From: Arcicella rosea
Lineage (GTDB): Bacteria; Bacteroidota; Bacteroidia; Cytophagales; Spirosomataceae
Direction: 5' to 3'
DNA: 64,000 nt
Assembly (NCBI RefSeq): GCF_014204325.1
Contig: NZ_JACHKT010000018.1
Span: 1-64,000, forward strand
The notes under the pieces were generated by a model. That model saw only the letters and a program-made list of their open reading frames with translations. It ran no database searches and had not been told where the DNA came from. Each line of letters starts with the position of its first letter. Within the stretch, counting starts at the first letter, position 1. The translations under genes and the position numbers were made by a program. Below are positions 1 through 9,548 of the stretch, in pieces.

Positions 1-88
1 TAGCGATATGACAGATTACTTTTTTATCCCATTTTGAAGTAAATACAAAATTGTACTTTTTTAAGCAAATAAAAATCTTTTGCAAGAT

Positions 89-1189
89 ATGAGCTTTTTA
101 ATACTAGACAATTTTAAAAACAGTATTAAAATTTCTCATAGCTCAATTCTCAATGCTATAACCATGAAATACCTTACCAATCAACTCCCAAGTAATACTT
201 TAGTTAGCGACGAACAAACTTATCTTTGGTTTAGTGGCACTTCGTATTTGGGCATTCCTCATCATCCTATTTTTAAAGAAAACTTCATTAAAGCCGTTGC
301 CGATTATGGTACTTCTTGGGGAAGTTCAAGAAATAATACTGTTCAATTAAGCATTTATGAAAAAGCAGAAAAAGCTTTGGCAGAAATGGCACAAATGCCA
401 GCCGCACTAAGCGTTTCGTCGGGAATGTGGGCGGGGCAATTGGTCGTAAATTTCTTAAAACACGAAGGTGCTACTTTCTTTTTTGCTCCGAAAACGCATC
501 CTGCTTTGTGGAATGGAACGATTCCATTTTCTTCCGAAAGTTATCAGGCATGGACATTATCCATTGCTGAAAAAGTACAAAATACCTTCGCCGACAAGAT
601 TGTCATCTGTACCGATTCTGTGGGTTCTCCTTATGTAGAATACTTTGATTTTGAATGGATTAATACACTTCCAACGCATAAAAATATTACCGTTGTTATC
701 GACGCTTCGCATAGTTTTGGGATTGATTTACCCAAAATTTCAGCTAAAAACATTCACTTAATTATTACTTCTTCGCTCAACAAAGCAATGGGTATGACGG
801 GCGGAGTAATTTTTGCAGAAAAAGATTTTATCGAAAAGCTAAGACACTTTCCGATGTTTTCTGGAGCATCACCCATGATGCCTGCCTTGTTGGAAGCGTT
901 TGTCAATTCAACTGATATTTTTCAAGAACAAAGAACAAAACTCTTTAAAAATATTCAATACTTCAATCAACAAATTCCAAATTCAAATTTAGATAGTATT
1001 GACAATTATCCTGCTTATTGTACCCATCAAGTAGGTCTTCACGAACACCTCAAAAAGCACGGCATCATGACAGCCTGCTTCCCATACCCCACCGCCACCG
1101 ATTTACCCGTTACTCGCTTAGTAATTAGTGCCTTGCATACAAAAGAAGATTTAGATAAATTAGCTGAAGTTTTGAATGTTTGGAAGTAA
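89..1189 (+). CDS. PLP-dependent aminotransferase class I/II (BioF/KBL-like)
   Basis: A fold-type I pyridoxal-phosphate enzyme of the alpha-oxoamine synthase type. The N-terminal half has the substrate-loop pattern YGTSWGSSRNN followed by a helix EKAEKALAEM. The lysine of the motif SSLNKAMGMTGG is the probable Schiff-base residue, and VVIDASHSFGID carries the Asp and His that contact the cofactor ring. At about 366 residues it is slightly short for BioF. There are no biotin genes beside it, so the substrate is unknown. The ATG at 89 is chosen; a TTG at 80 and an ATG at 164 are alternatives. The family is clear, the reaction is not. Confidence 0.75.
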   Translation: MSFLILDNFKNSIKISHSSILNAITMKYLTNQLPSNTLVSDEQTYLWFSGTSYLGIPHHPIFKENFIKAVADYGTSWGSSRNNTVQLSIYEKAEKALAEMAQMPAALSVSSGMWAGQLVVNFLKHEGATFFFAPKTHPALWNGTIPFSSESYQAWTLSIAEKVQNTFADKIVICTDSVGSPYVEYFDFEWINTLPTHKNITVVIDASHSFGIDLPKISAKNIHLIITSSLNKAMGMTGGVIFAEKDFIEKLRHFPMFSGASPMMPALLEAFVNSTDIFQEQRTKLFKNIQYFNQQIPNSNLDSIDNYPAYCTHQVGLHEHLKKHGIMTACFPYPTATDLPVTRLVISALHTKEDLDKLAEVLNVWK

Positions 1190-1195
1190 AATTAG

Positions 1196-1253
1196 GTAGC
1201 ACGAGTTTCCAACTCGTAAAGCAACTATTACACGAGTTGGAAACTCGTGCTAC
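1196..1253. repeat. BIME-like inverted pair of REP sequences, copy 1
   Basis: Two perfect 22-bp arms (1196-1217 and 1232-1253) enclose a 14-base loop. Each arm begins at its outer end with the tetranucleotide GTAG, followed by its own hairpin, ACGAGTT-TCC-AACTCGT. A GTAG foot plus a short hairpin, present twice in inverted orientation, is the classical architecture of a BIME made of two REP sequences. It lies immediately after the stop codon of the PLP enzyme. Further copies are at 1533 and 32027, and a variant is at 31306. Confidence 0.8.
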
Positions 1254-1265
1254 GGAAATTATACT

Positions 1266-1496
1266 TATTTTACTAGATGACCATTACATTTCACTAGATG
1301 GCAATTTAATCAAACAAGATGACTATTCCATTTTACTAGATGACAGTTCCATCAAACAAGACGACCATTCTATTTTACTAGATGACAGTAACATCAAACA
1401 AGATGACTATTCTATTTTACTAGATGACAATTTCATCGAACAAGATGTCGATTCCATTTTACTAGATGGCACTTACATCGAACAAGATGTCGATTA
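1266..1496. repeat. 21-bp tandem repeat array 1 (11 units)
   Basis: Eleven contiguous units, every one exactly 21 bp long, although the sequence between units is degenerate. Two unit types alternate: one contains TTTTACTAGATGAC, the other ATCAAACAAGATGAC, giving a 42-bp higher-order period. BIME-like hairpins flank the array on both sides (1196-1253 and 1533-1592). One forward frame stays open and would read alternating heptads ILLDDSS and IKQDDHS, but it starts inside the hairpin and overlaps the preceding gene, so coding is doubtful. There is no other gene between 1190 and 1616. Confidence 0.85.
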
Positions 1497-1532
1497 TATT
1501 CAAATTATGAGAATTTTGATTGATAATGAACA

Positions 1533-1592
1533 GTAGTACGAGTTTCCAACTCGTAATTAACGATTACTTTACGAGTTGGAAACTCGTGCTAC
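1533..1592. repeat. BIME-like inverted pair of REP sequences, copy 2
   Basis: Arms at 1533-1554 and 1571-1592 have the same GTAG foot and ACGAGTT-TCC-AACTCGT hairpin as copy 1, with one outer mismatch. The loop (AATTAACGATTACTTT) is close to that of the copy at 32027, so the homology extends beyond the palindromes. It ends 24 bp before the start codon of the serine hydrolase. Confidence 0.8.
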
Positions 1593-1616
1593 GGAAATAC
1601 ATCAACAAATTGACAA

Positions 1617-2882
1617 ATGAATAAACACAAAATAGCTAAAACTTTAACGCTAATCACTTTGCTGTTAGTGACTTCTGGTATGACTCAAGCTCAGAATCTT
1701 GATACTGATTTCCTCCCTAAATTAATGGCTACTAAGACCGAACAGTTCAAAGATATTTTGGATAATGCCGATAAGTATCGGGTGCAAATTCTTTATACTC
1801 AGATTGATAGAGATAAAAAGAACCGTCCGACTTTTAAAAGTTATGGTTTTAGAATCAACAATTCTGAGTATTTTTATCCAGCCAGTACGGTGAAGTTTCC
1901 AGCAAGCGTGATGGCTTTGGAGAAAATTAATAAACTCAACATCAAAGGATTAACCAAAGAAACACCCATGTTTACGGGTGCGGAGTATGAACGTCACACA
2001 CCTGTAGCGAAAGACTCTACAGCAGAAAATGGCTTGCCTTCGGTGGCACATTATATCAAAAAAATATTGATGGTTTCGGATAATGATGCTTTTAATCGGC
2101 TCTATGAATTTTTAGGACAAGAAGCGTTTAACGAAACCCTTCATCGGAAAGGCTATGAACAAAGTCGTATTTATCACCGCTTACAAGTGGGTATGAACCC
2201 TGAACAAAACCGAAGAACAAATCCTATCCAGTTCAAAGAAGACGACAAGGTTTTGTATGAACAGCCTATGGTGATTTCTGAGAAAAATTACGCTTCACCT
2301 ACGCCCATTTTAATAGGTAAAGGTTATATGAAAGGAGATTCTTTGGTGAAAGAACCTTATGCTTTTACTGACAAAAACTTTTTCCCATTATTAGAGCAAC
2401 AAGGTATTCTGAAATCTGTACTTTTTCCAGAAGCTGTTCCTGCCAAACAACGCTTTCAATTGACGGATTCCGACTATCGGTTTTTGTACAAGTATATGTC
2501 ACAAACGCCTACTGAAAGTACTTATCCGAAGTATGAAGCTCCCGATTTTTATTCGACCTATTGTAAGTTTTTGATGTATGGAAGTCATAAAGACGATGTG
2601 GTAAATCCAAATATTCGCATCTTTAACAAAGTGGGCGATGCTTATGGTTTTTTGTTGGATAATGCCTATATCGTTGATTTTTCAACAGGTGTAGAGTTTA
2701 TGCTCACGACTGTTTTGCTTTGTAATAATGATGAAGTTTTCAACGACGACCACTATGATTATGAAACCGTTGGCTTTCCTTTTATGAAGAATTTAGGACA
2801 ATTGATTTACAACTACGAAAGTACTCGTCCGAGAAAATTTAAAGCAGATTTGAGTAAGTTTAAGGTGAGTTATGATAAATAA
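1617..2882 (+). CDS. Secreted serine hydrolase, class A beta-lactamase fold
   Basis: A 421-residue exported enzyme. Residues 1-26 form a signal peptide ending TQAQ. The catalytic SxxK motif is S90-T-V-K93 in YPASTVKFPAS. S154-D155-N156 matches the SDN loop of class A beta-lactamases, and KVG near residue 338 corresponds to the KTG triad. Length exceeds that of true beta-lactamases (about 290) because of an insertion of roughly 100 residues between SDN and KVG. The Glu166 equivalent cannot be assigned by eye, so a peptidase or carboxylesterase role is as likely as beta-lactam hydrolysis. Confidence 0.75.
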   Translation: MNKHKIAKTLTLITLLLVTSGMTQAQNLDTDFLPKLMATKTEQFKDILDNADKYRVQILYTQIDRDKKNRPTFKSYGFRINNSEYFYPASTVKFPASVMALEKINKLNIKGLTKETPMFTGAEYERHTPVAKDSTAENGLPSVAHYIKKILMVSDNDAFNRLYEFLGQEAFNETLHRKGYEQSRIYHRLQVGMNPEQNRRTNPIQFKEDDKVLYEQPMVISEKNYASPTPILIGKGYMKGDSLVKEPYAFTDKNFFPLLEQQGILKSVLFPEAVPAKQRFQLTDSDYRFLYKYMSQTPTESTYPKYEAPDFYSTYCKFLMYGSHKDDVVNPNIRIFNKVGDAYGFLLDNAYIVDFSTGVEFMLTTVLLCNNDEVFNDDHYDYETVGFPFMKNLGQLIYNYESTRPRKFKADLSKFKVSYDK

Positions 2883-2889
2883 ATATTAC

Positions 2890-2897
2890 TATCTTTG
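2890..2897 (+). promoter_or_regulatory. Bacteroidota -7 promoter element
   Basis: TATCTTTG fits the Bacteroidota -7 consensus TAnnTTTG, 50 bp before the start of the large T9SS cargo gene. No clear -33 TTTG is seen at the usual 19-21 bp spacing, so this is a partial match. Confidence 0.4.
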
Positions 2898-2946
2898 AGC
2901 TACACAAATTTCTAGTAATATCGTTCAGATTTTTACAAACCTTTCT

Positions 2947-5900
2947 ATGAAAAAAATTCTTCTAACAACCATCATTTTACTATTTTCTTTTTTTCACCTC
3001 TACGCACAGCAAGTTCCCACCATTACGACAGGACAAATAACTGAAGTTGTATGTAAAGGAGATACAATTTCCGTTCCATTTACAAGTACTGGCTCGTTTG
3101 ATGCAGATAACACCTTTATGGTGCAGATTAGAGGTAGTCAACAATGGATTGATTTGGCTACAGAAGGTACCTCTAGCCCCTTAAAAGCAATAATCCCGTT
3201 AAATTATTTCACTCGTGAAAACAGTAATGATAATCAACAATCTATTAGAGTTATTGCGACTAAACCAAATATAATTGGTCGAGAATCTAGTTTCTACACC
3301 ATTTATTCAAAACCTAACATTACACTATCTGGTGCTTCAATTCTTGATATTAGCCCTTATACCAGTACAGTATTAAAATTTAAAGGGTCAGGGAGTACGC
3401 CTATTACTGTAGTGCTTATGGACAGCACAAAACTTTCTATAAATTTTTTAAAATCTAATTTTGAATCAAATGACCCTTTTAATGCCTCAATCTATCCAAC
3501 AAAAACAACAAACTACAAAATAGCCTATACAGAAAATATATGTGGTAGGTCTAACGGTTTTGGTAATGTTAGCATCACTGTTAATGAAATAGGGCTTAAA
3601 GCTTTAGAGCCAAATGTCACTAAGATATGTGTAGGTAACGTACTTAAAATTCCCTATTCTGCTTCTGGTAAAATCAATTCAGATAATCAATTCAAAATTA
3701 AACTTAGTAGTAGCAACGATAAATCAGAAACCTATGAAATTGATGCTGTTGCCAAAGACAATATCATAGAAGCTATTATTCCAGAAAAAATACCTCAAGG
3801 CACATATTATTCCTTACAAATTATTAGTAGTAGTCCAAAAGCCAGTTCTATTTGGTATGATTTTAACATACTTATCACTGAAAAGGCTGGTGTAGAAATT
3901 GCTCAAGAAAATATTGACGTTATTTGGGGCAACAAAGTAAATCTTAATTTTACACTAAAAGGACTGGGACCATGGATGGTAAAAATGAATGATGGCACTA
4001 ATATTCCTCTAAGGATGTTCGATTATACGTCACCAAATTCCACTCTTACACAGAATTTCCAAATCAAACCTGATAAATCACAAAAATATTCTATTACATC
4101 CTTTATAAGTGGTTGTGGTTCAGGAATTGGCGGACAAAATATTACAAGTGTGATTGTAAAACCAGGAGTAGTACTTGATTCTATACAACAATTTAAAGAA
4201 ATATGCGTAGGAGAAACTATTTCCGCCAAATTTCGTATCAATAGTTCATCATTGAATCCCAGTTCATTCAAAGCTGTTTTAAATGATTTTAACAATCATA
4301 CAGTTATTCTTCCTGCTTCTTTCAATGATGGTTTATTAAAATTAGCCATTCCCAAAACACTGCTTGATATTAATGATTTTAATCTTACTTATCGTTTAGG
4401 TATATCATTCAACAATAATAAAAATATAGTTTACAGTCCTAATTCTATTCAAATAAAAAATAAGCCAACAGCTACCTTACTTGACGCCGATCCTTTTGAA
4501 TTAGAAGAACCTGGCATTGTTTATATTCCAGTGAAAGCAACAGGAACCGGTATTATGACTTTTGTTTTTAATGATTCGATTAACATTGAAGATAGAAGTT
4601 ATCCAGGATATGCTCTAAATAGCGATATTCCAGTGATTGATGTAAACGTTATAAAAAATACAACATTCAAACTTACTTCAGTTAGTAATTTGTGTGGAAC
4701 AACTTACATTAATGAAAATAAAAAGATTGATGTCACTGTAAAAAATCCAAAGAAAAATGATTTAACAATAAAGTACGTAAATAATCAAATCTGTGCAGGT
4801 GATAGAATAAAAATACTAATTGATACACTAGGTAAATTTCAAGATAATAATGAATTTAAGGTTTTACTTTATGTAGGAATGTACAATAGAAACCCTACTG
4901 TTATTGGATCAGGGAAAGGAAAGTTAATAGAAGCATCAATCCCAAGTAATTTAGCAGGTAGTGCAGGTGCATATTACATTGAAGTAGTATCAACAAATCC
5001 TGTATTAGCTAGTCGCAAGCGAAATATAATGATTAATGCTAAACCAAACGCTAAACTTCTTAGCTATTCTACTTTACAAAATAATGAAGCCGTATTGTTA
5101 GCAGGTGAATCTATTAATACCTACTTAACTGTTGAAAACAGTATTCTTCATGATGGCACATATAGTAATTATGGATATAGTTTTTCAGATGGTACCAACG
5201 GTTTCGGACGAGGTAAATCATTTTATCCAACTTTTACAAAAAGTAATACTTACTCCCTACTATCAATATCAAATGAATGTGGTAATGGTACGGTTAGTAA
5301 TGATATAAAAATAAAAGTTGTTCCCTTTAAAATTATTCGAAATTCTAATTCCATACAAAGCTCCAGTCCTCCTCTATCTATTTGCTCAGGAGCTAATTTA
5401 ACCTATTCTTATTCCATTTTAGGAAGTGCAGAAAATGGTACAACTTATAATTTACAAATTGCATCGGCTAAAGACTCCGTCTTTACCGATTTAGTAAGTA
5501 AAACAAGCGAAAACCCTATCAATGTTAAAATTCCTAGTCAAATCAAAGAGGGAGTATATTTTATTCGATTAGTTAGCAATACAAACGAACCTCAGTCATC
5601 ATCTTGGGCAAAATACAATATCAATGTTTTGAACAACGTAAATTTCACAACAGTATCAAGCCATGATACAATAACAGAATATGGTGGGAATGAAGTTAAA
5701 TTTAAATATCAAAGTAAATCGGCAACACCAACAAACATTATCATTGCAGATAATTTTGGTAAAGTATATTCTTATAACAGTCAATCACTTGAAAACACAA
5801 TAAGTATTATTCCTCAAAAAAGTACTACCTTTTCTATAAAATCAGTCGAAAATGTTTGTGGCTATGGAACAGCTAGTGGTTCTGTAAAAGTTACTATTAT

Positions 5901-7296
5901 ACCAGCATTAGTAATTCAATCAACGGGTTCATTAAATGGTTGTAGCGGAAAAGAAATAGAAATAAATTATTCTCCAGTAGGTGAATATGAGGCTGGTAAT
6001 ACTTTCAAATTTTCTTTTATAAACAAATCGAAGCCTAATATTAAGTATGAAGTAGGGCAAACGAGTAATGCTTCAGGAAATATAAAGTTAAAAATACCAA
6101 GTGATGCTCTTTGGGGAAGTTATCAATTAGAAGTAATTTCTTCAAAACCAGCCCTAACAAAGACTTATACAGACAACATCTTCAATATTTTCACCACATC
6201 TGATATTACCATTACTGGTAATACAATCATCAATGCTGGGCAAACTGCCTATTTCAAGCTTACGAATAACTCTCTTAAATCAAGTGCGTTATTAAGTTTA
6301 GATGCTGGGAATTATGAACTTTCAGATGGAACGAAAGGCAATTTTTATTATTATGAAAATATAGTTGCTGTTAAGCCTAGCCAAACAACAACTTACACAC
6401 TTACTTCTGCTAACAATACTTGCGGTTTAAGTAAAATATCAGGTAATGTTACTGTAACAGTTAACCCTATTTCAAGCAAAAGTATCAATACAGAGTTCTA
6501 TTCAAATTATGGCTACCCATATATTTGTCCTGGGGCTAATTATAATTTATATTATTACACGAATGGAAATTTTACGGCAAGTACTAAATTTTCAGCCCAA
6601 ATTTCTGATAAAAATGGTGAAAACTATGTTGACATAAAAATGCAAGGGACAAGTAATCCATTACTAGTTACCATTCCTACTGATTTACCTACAGGAAATA
6701 ATTATCGTTTTAGAGTAGTATCAACAGAAACGGATGTAAGTAGTTCAGCTAGCTCTTCACCTTTAAATGTGATGATAAACCCTACAGTAAGTTTTGATTC
6801 TTTAGTTTATATGAGTGATAGTAAACCTGTAAATTTAAAGTTTGATTTTAGTGGTACTCCTCCATGGTTTTTTAGGTTTGGCATAGACCAATCAACAACC
6901 CAATCTTACAGGATAGAAACTTCACCATTTACTATAATTGTAACTCCTAAAACTTCTGTTTCCTATAAAATATATAACTTAAACGATGCCTACTGTGTAG
7001 GAAAAGTATCAGGAACGGGAATTGTTCGCATTGAGCTTGTCACTGCCAATGAAGACCCTAGAGATTTGAATATAACGCTGTTCCCTAACCCAACAGCAGA
7101 CTTTGTAACGATTAGAAGTGACAATTTTAAAAATACGACATTAAAGATTGTTGACGCTTTAGGAAAAGATATTTCAGAACAAGACTTAGTCAAATCTGAA
7201 ACGGTTTTAGATTTTAGTGGTTTGACTACAGGCGTTTACCTTCTGCAATTCAATCGAGATAATAAACGAGTGGTTTATAAAATCCAAAAACTCTAA
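2947..7296 (+). CDS. Large repeat-containing secreted protein with T9SS type A sorting domain
   Basis: A 1449-residue cell-surface or secreted protein. After a signal peptide (ending HLYAQ) come seven copies of a domain of about 190-197 residues, each opening with a Cys-Gly signature (for example CKGDTISVPF at 36, CVGNVLKIPY at 228, CSGKEIEINY at about 999) and closing with a segment of the type NxCGxGxxSG. The last 75 residues, starting LFPNPTADFVTI and ending VVYKIQKL, are a typical type IX secretion C-terminal sorting domain with the PNP motif. The repeats look like Ig-like beta-sandwiches; no catalytic motif is visible. A structural or adhesive role is inferred. Confidence 0.85.
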   Translation: MKKILLTTIILLFSFFHLYAQQVPTITTGQITEVVCKGDTISVPFTSTGSFDADNTFMVQIRGSQQWIDLATEGTSSPLKAIIPLNYFTRENSNDNQQSIRVIATKPNIIGRESSFYTIYSKPNITLSGASILDISPYTSTVLKFKGSGSTPITVVLMDSTKLSINFLKSNFESNDPFNASIYPTKTTNYKIAYTENICGRSNGFGNVSITVNEIGLKALEPNVTKICVGNVLKIPYSASGKINSDNQFKIKLSSSNDKSETYEIDAVAKDNIIEAIIPEKIPQGTYYSLQIISSSPKASSIWYDFNILITEKAGVEIAQENIDVIWGNKVNLNFTLKGLGPWMVKMNDGTNIPLRMFDYTSPNSTLTQNFQIKPDKSQKYSITSFISGCGSGIGGQNITSVIVKPGVVLDSIQQFKEICVGETISAKFRINSSSLNPSSFKAVLNDFNNHTVILPASFNDGLLKLAIPKTLLDINDFNLTYRLGISFNNNKNIVYSPNSIQIKNKPTATLLDADPFELEEPGIVYIPVKATGTGIMTFVFNDSINIEDRSYPGYALNSDIPVIDVNVIKNTTFKLTSVSNLCGTTYINENKKIDVTVKNPKKNDLTIKYVNNQICAGDRIKILIDTLGKFQDNNEFKVLLYVGMYNRNPTVIGSGKGKLIEASIPSNLAGSAGAYYIEVVSTNPVLASRKRNIMINAKPNAKLLSYSTLQNNEAVLLAGESINTYLTVENSILHDGTYSNYGYSFSDGTNGFGRGKSFYPTFTKSNTYSLLSISNECGNGTVSNDIKIKVVPFKIIRNSNSIQSSSPPLSICSGANLTYSYSILGSAENGTTYNLQIASAKDSVFTDLVSKTSENPINVKIPSQIKEGVYFIRLVSNTNEPQSSSWAKYNINVLNNVNFTTVSSHDTITEYGGNEVKFKYQSKSATPTNIIIADNFGKVYSYNSQSLENTISIIPQKSTTFSIKSVENVCGYGTASGSVKVTIIPALVIQSTGSLNGCSGKEIEINYSPVGEYEAGNTFKFSFINKSKPNIKYEVGQTSNASGNIKLKIPSDALWGSYQLEVISSKPALTKTYTDNIFNIFTTSDITITGNTIINAGQTAYFKLTNNSLKSSALLSLDAGNYELSDGTKGNFYYYENIVAVKPSQTTTYTLTSANNTCGLSKISGNVTVTVNPISSKSINTEFYSNYGYPYICPGANYNLYYYTNGNFTASTKFSAQISDKNGENYVDIKMQGTSNPLLVTIPTDLPTGNNYRFRVVSTETDVSSSASSSPLNVMINPTVSFDSLVYMSDSKPVNLKFDFSGTPPWFFRFGIDQSTTQSYRIETSPFTIIVTPKTSVSYKIYNLNDAYCVGKVSGTGIVRIELVTANEDPRDLNITLFPNPTADFVTIRSDNFKNTTLKIVDALGKDISEQDLVKSETVLDFSGLTTGVYLLQFNRDNKRVVYKIQKL

Positions 7297-7310
7297 TTTT
7301 TTAAATATTA

Positions 7311-7350
7311 AACTCCTTTCAAGTGTTAAATTTGAAAGGAGTTCTTTTTT
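7311..7350 (+). terminator. Rho-independent terminator
   Basis: A perfect 12-bp stem (AACTCCTTTCAA at 7311-7322, complement at 7332-7343) followed by CTTTTTT, 15 bp after the stop of the T9SS cargo gene. Confidence 0.85.
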
Positions 7351-7408
7351 AAGATTATATTCATAGAAATGTTTAACCCGTCAACAAACACTAACTTCCA
7401 ACAACATT

Positions 7409-8608
7409 ATGAAAAAACATTTCCTGCTATTCTTCTTCATTAATATCACAATTTTTGCAAGTCCTGTAAAATATACTTTTCCAACACTAACCCTTGCAGA
7501 TTCTTCTGTTTCGCAGATTATAGATAGTTTTATGCAGCGGTTTGCTCCAGATAAACGAACAGCTATTTTTCAAATTGATGCTTTTCGAAAAGATAATCAA
7601 TTGATTCTGACAGGAAAAACTAATTTGATAGAAGCTAAAAATGCTTTAATCAGTCGTCTGAAAGTAGGAAATGCCATCGTTGTTGATGAAATTAAAACTC
7701 TTCCTGAAACTGAATTAGAAGATAAAATTTATGGTTTGGTCGAAGTATCCGTTTGTAATATTCGCTACTCGCCTCGGCATAGCGGAGAGTTGGCTTCGCA
7801 GGCTTTATTGGGTACTCCAGTAAAGATTTTAGAGAAAGAAGATAATGGCTGGTTGTTGATTCAAACGCCAGATAACTATATCGCTTGGGTGGACAGAGGT
7901 GCAATTACTGCCATCAAAAAAGAACAATTAAAGCAATGGCAAAACTCGCCTAAACTTATTTATACTCGTTCGTATGGTTCGGCATATTCAGAAGCGAATA
8001 TTAATTCAGAAACTGTTTCTGATTTGGTAGCAGGTTGTATTATTGAATTGAAAGCCGAAAAAGACGGCTTTTATGAAGTACTTTTTCCTGATAACAGAAA
8101 AGGATTTATTGCTAAAAGTGAAGCTAATATTTACAACAAATGGCTTTCGGGAATTAATGCTACTGAAGAAAATCTTGATAAAACATCAAAACGTTTAATG
8201 GGCGTTCCATATTTATGGGGTGGTACTTCTTTCAAAGGTGTTGATTGTAGTGGTTTTACCAAAACTGTTTATTTCTTGAATGGAATACTCTTGCCACGTG
8301 ATGCTTCGCAACAAGTAATGATTGGTGAAACAGTTGATAAAACAGGCAATTGGTCAAATTTAAAAACTGGCGATTTATTATTTTTCGGAGAAAAACGTGA
8401 AGATGGCTCTGAAAGAGTAGTTCACGTAGCGATGTGGTTGGGAAATGGTGAATTTATTCACGCTTCGGATAAAGTGAGTATCAATAGTATGAATTCTTCT
8501 GCTCCGAATTATGATGCCTACAATTTCAAAAGATATTTACGAGCAAAACGTATTTTAAAAACTGGAATGGATGGAATTGAAAAGTTGAAATCGGATAAAG
8601 TTTATTAA
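7409..8608 (+). CDS. SH3-domain NlpC/P60 cysteine peptidase (cell-wall hydrolase)
   Basis: A 399-residue exported peptidoglycan endopeptidase. A signal peptide (residues 1-18) precedes two bacterial SH3 segments (about 115-170 and 185-245, the first with VCNIRYSPRHSGEL), then a C-terminal NlpC/P60 domain. The catalytic residues are visible: Cys280 in GVDCSGFTKTVYF, His339 in VVHVAMWLG and His351 in EFIHASD. The family cleaves D-gamma-Glu to diamino acid bonds in stem peptides. It is a single gene between two terminators. Confidence 0.9.
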   Translation: MKKHFLLFFFINITIFASPVKYTFPTLTLADSSVSQIIDSFMQRFAPDKRTAIFQIDAFRKDNQLILTGKTNLIEAKNALISRLKVGNAIVVDEIKTLPETELEDKIYGLVEVSVCNIRYSPRHSGELASQALLGTPVKILEKEDNGWLLIQTPDNYIAWVDRGAITAIKKEQLKQWQNSPKLIYTRSYGSAYSEANINSETVSDLVAGCIIELKAEKDGFYEVLFPDNRKGFIAKSEANIYNKWLSGINATEENLDKTSKRLMGVPYLWGGTSFKGVDCSGFTKTVYFLNGILLPRDASQQVMIGETVDKTGNWSNLKTGDLLFFGEKREDGSERVVHVAMWLGNGEFIHASDKVSINSMNSSAPNYDAYNFKRYLRAKRILKTGMDGIEKLKSDKVY

Positions 8609-8619
8609 TGCTTAAAAGA

Positions 8620-8649
8620 AATGGGAACCTATCTGTATAAGTTCCCATT
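8620..8649. terminator. Bidirectional terminator between convergent genes
   Basis: AATGGGAAC (8620-8628) and GTTCCCATT (8641-8649) form a 9-bp stem with T-rich sequence on either strand. It lies between the NlpC/P60 gene and the convergent coiled-coil gene. Confidence 0.7.
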
Positions 8650-8683
8650 TTAATTTATATTTCATTCAAAAGTAAAAGTATTT

Positions 8684-9454
8684 TTACGCTCCAAAAACTC
8701 CTTTTATTTTGCCCCAAAGTCCTTTTGACGCTTCTTTGGCTTCTTCAATTTTTTCGGTAGCAACTTCTTTTAAGTCTTCAATTCCTGCACTTACTTCTTC
8801 TTTTAAATCATTAAATTCCTCTGTAGCTTCGGCTTTGAATTCTTCTGCTTTGGCAGCAATATCTATGTTTTTTAATTCCGTAATTTTTTCATTGACGGCT
8901 TCTTTTACATCTTCTAATTTTTCAGTCGCTTCTGCTTTCAGCTCAGTAATTTTCGCTGTTGCTACTACTTTTGCTTCTTCAAATTTTTCGGTAGCTTCGG
9001 CTTTAATTTCCTCAAATTTTGCTGTTGCTTCTGCTTTTAACTCTTCCGCTTTTCCTGAAATATCAATACTTTTTAATTCAGTGATTTTTTCATTTAATGC
9101 TTCTTTTACTGCGTCGAGTTTCTCTGTAGCCTCAGCTTTTAGCTCAGTAACTTCTTCTGCGGTTGCGGCCTTTACTTCTTCAAGTTTCTCAGCAGCTTCT
9201 TCTTTCAATTCCGCAGTTTCAGAAGCAACATCAATACTTTCTAATTCTGTGATTTTTTCAGTTACTGCTGTTTTTACTTCTTCAAGTTTTTCAGTTGCTT
9301 CTGATTTTAACTCTTGAGCTTCCGCAACAACATCTGTACCTGTAACTTCATTGATTTTATCCGTTGCAACTTCTGCTAAATCTTCAATTTTTTCAACAAG
9401 TATTGGTTGCTTCTCTTCTAATTGCTCTTCGGTTTGAGTTTCTTTATTTTCCAT
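8684..9454 (-). CDS. Lys/Glu/Ala-rich helical repeat protein
   Basis: An unrecognised 256-residue protein made almost entirely of amphipathic helical repeats, with recurring blocks such as ELKAEATEKLEEVK and NEKITELKSIDI at a higher-order period near 50 residues. No signal peptide is visible. The last 20 residues (SKGLWGKIKGVFGA) differ and could form a membrane-binding amphipathic helix. The repeats recall apolipoprotein-like or LEA-like helical proteins, but composition alone can produce that similarity. The start is set at MENKETQ rather than 10 codons upstream, because that extension has different composition. Confidence 0.6.
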   Translation of the reverse strand: MENKETQTEEQLEEKQPILVEKIEDLAEVATDKINEVTGTDVVAEAQELKSEATEKLEEVKTAVTEKITELESIDVASETAELKEEAAEKLEEVKAATAEEVTELKAEATEKLDAVKEALNEKITELKSIDISGKAEELKAEATAKFEEIKAEATEKFEEAKVVATAKITELKAEATEKLEDVKEAVNEKITELKNIDIAAKAEEFKAEATEEFNDLKEEVSAGIEDLKEVATEKIEEAKEASKGLWGKIKGVFGA

Positions 9455-9548
9455 TGTTTGTGTTGTTAAAGTGACATTACACAAATATGAAAAAAATTAA
9501 CAAAACTCCCTAATAATCAATAGAATAAGTTATCATTAAATAAGCTTA

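Noticed and set aside
1266-1496. Possible CRISPR array
   Set aside because: Units are contiguous 21-mers without unique spacers, units are degenerate, and no cas gene is near.
1180-1536. Open frame of 118 codons across the 21-bp array
   Set aside because: It overlaps the end of the PLP gene, starts in a REP hairpin, and owes its openness to a repeat length divisible by three. Reported as repeat, not as gene.
1617-2882. True beta-lactamase resistance gene
   Set aside because: SxxK and SDN are present, but the long insertion and an unassignable general-base Glu make the broader serine hydrolase call safer.
8709-9317. Long plus-strand open frame (202 codons) opposite the helical repeat gene
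   Set aside because: Ser/Phe/Ala-rich translation is the mirror of the Lys/Glu/Ala repeats on the other strand; it has no plausible start context.
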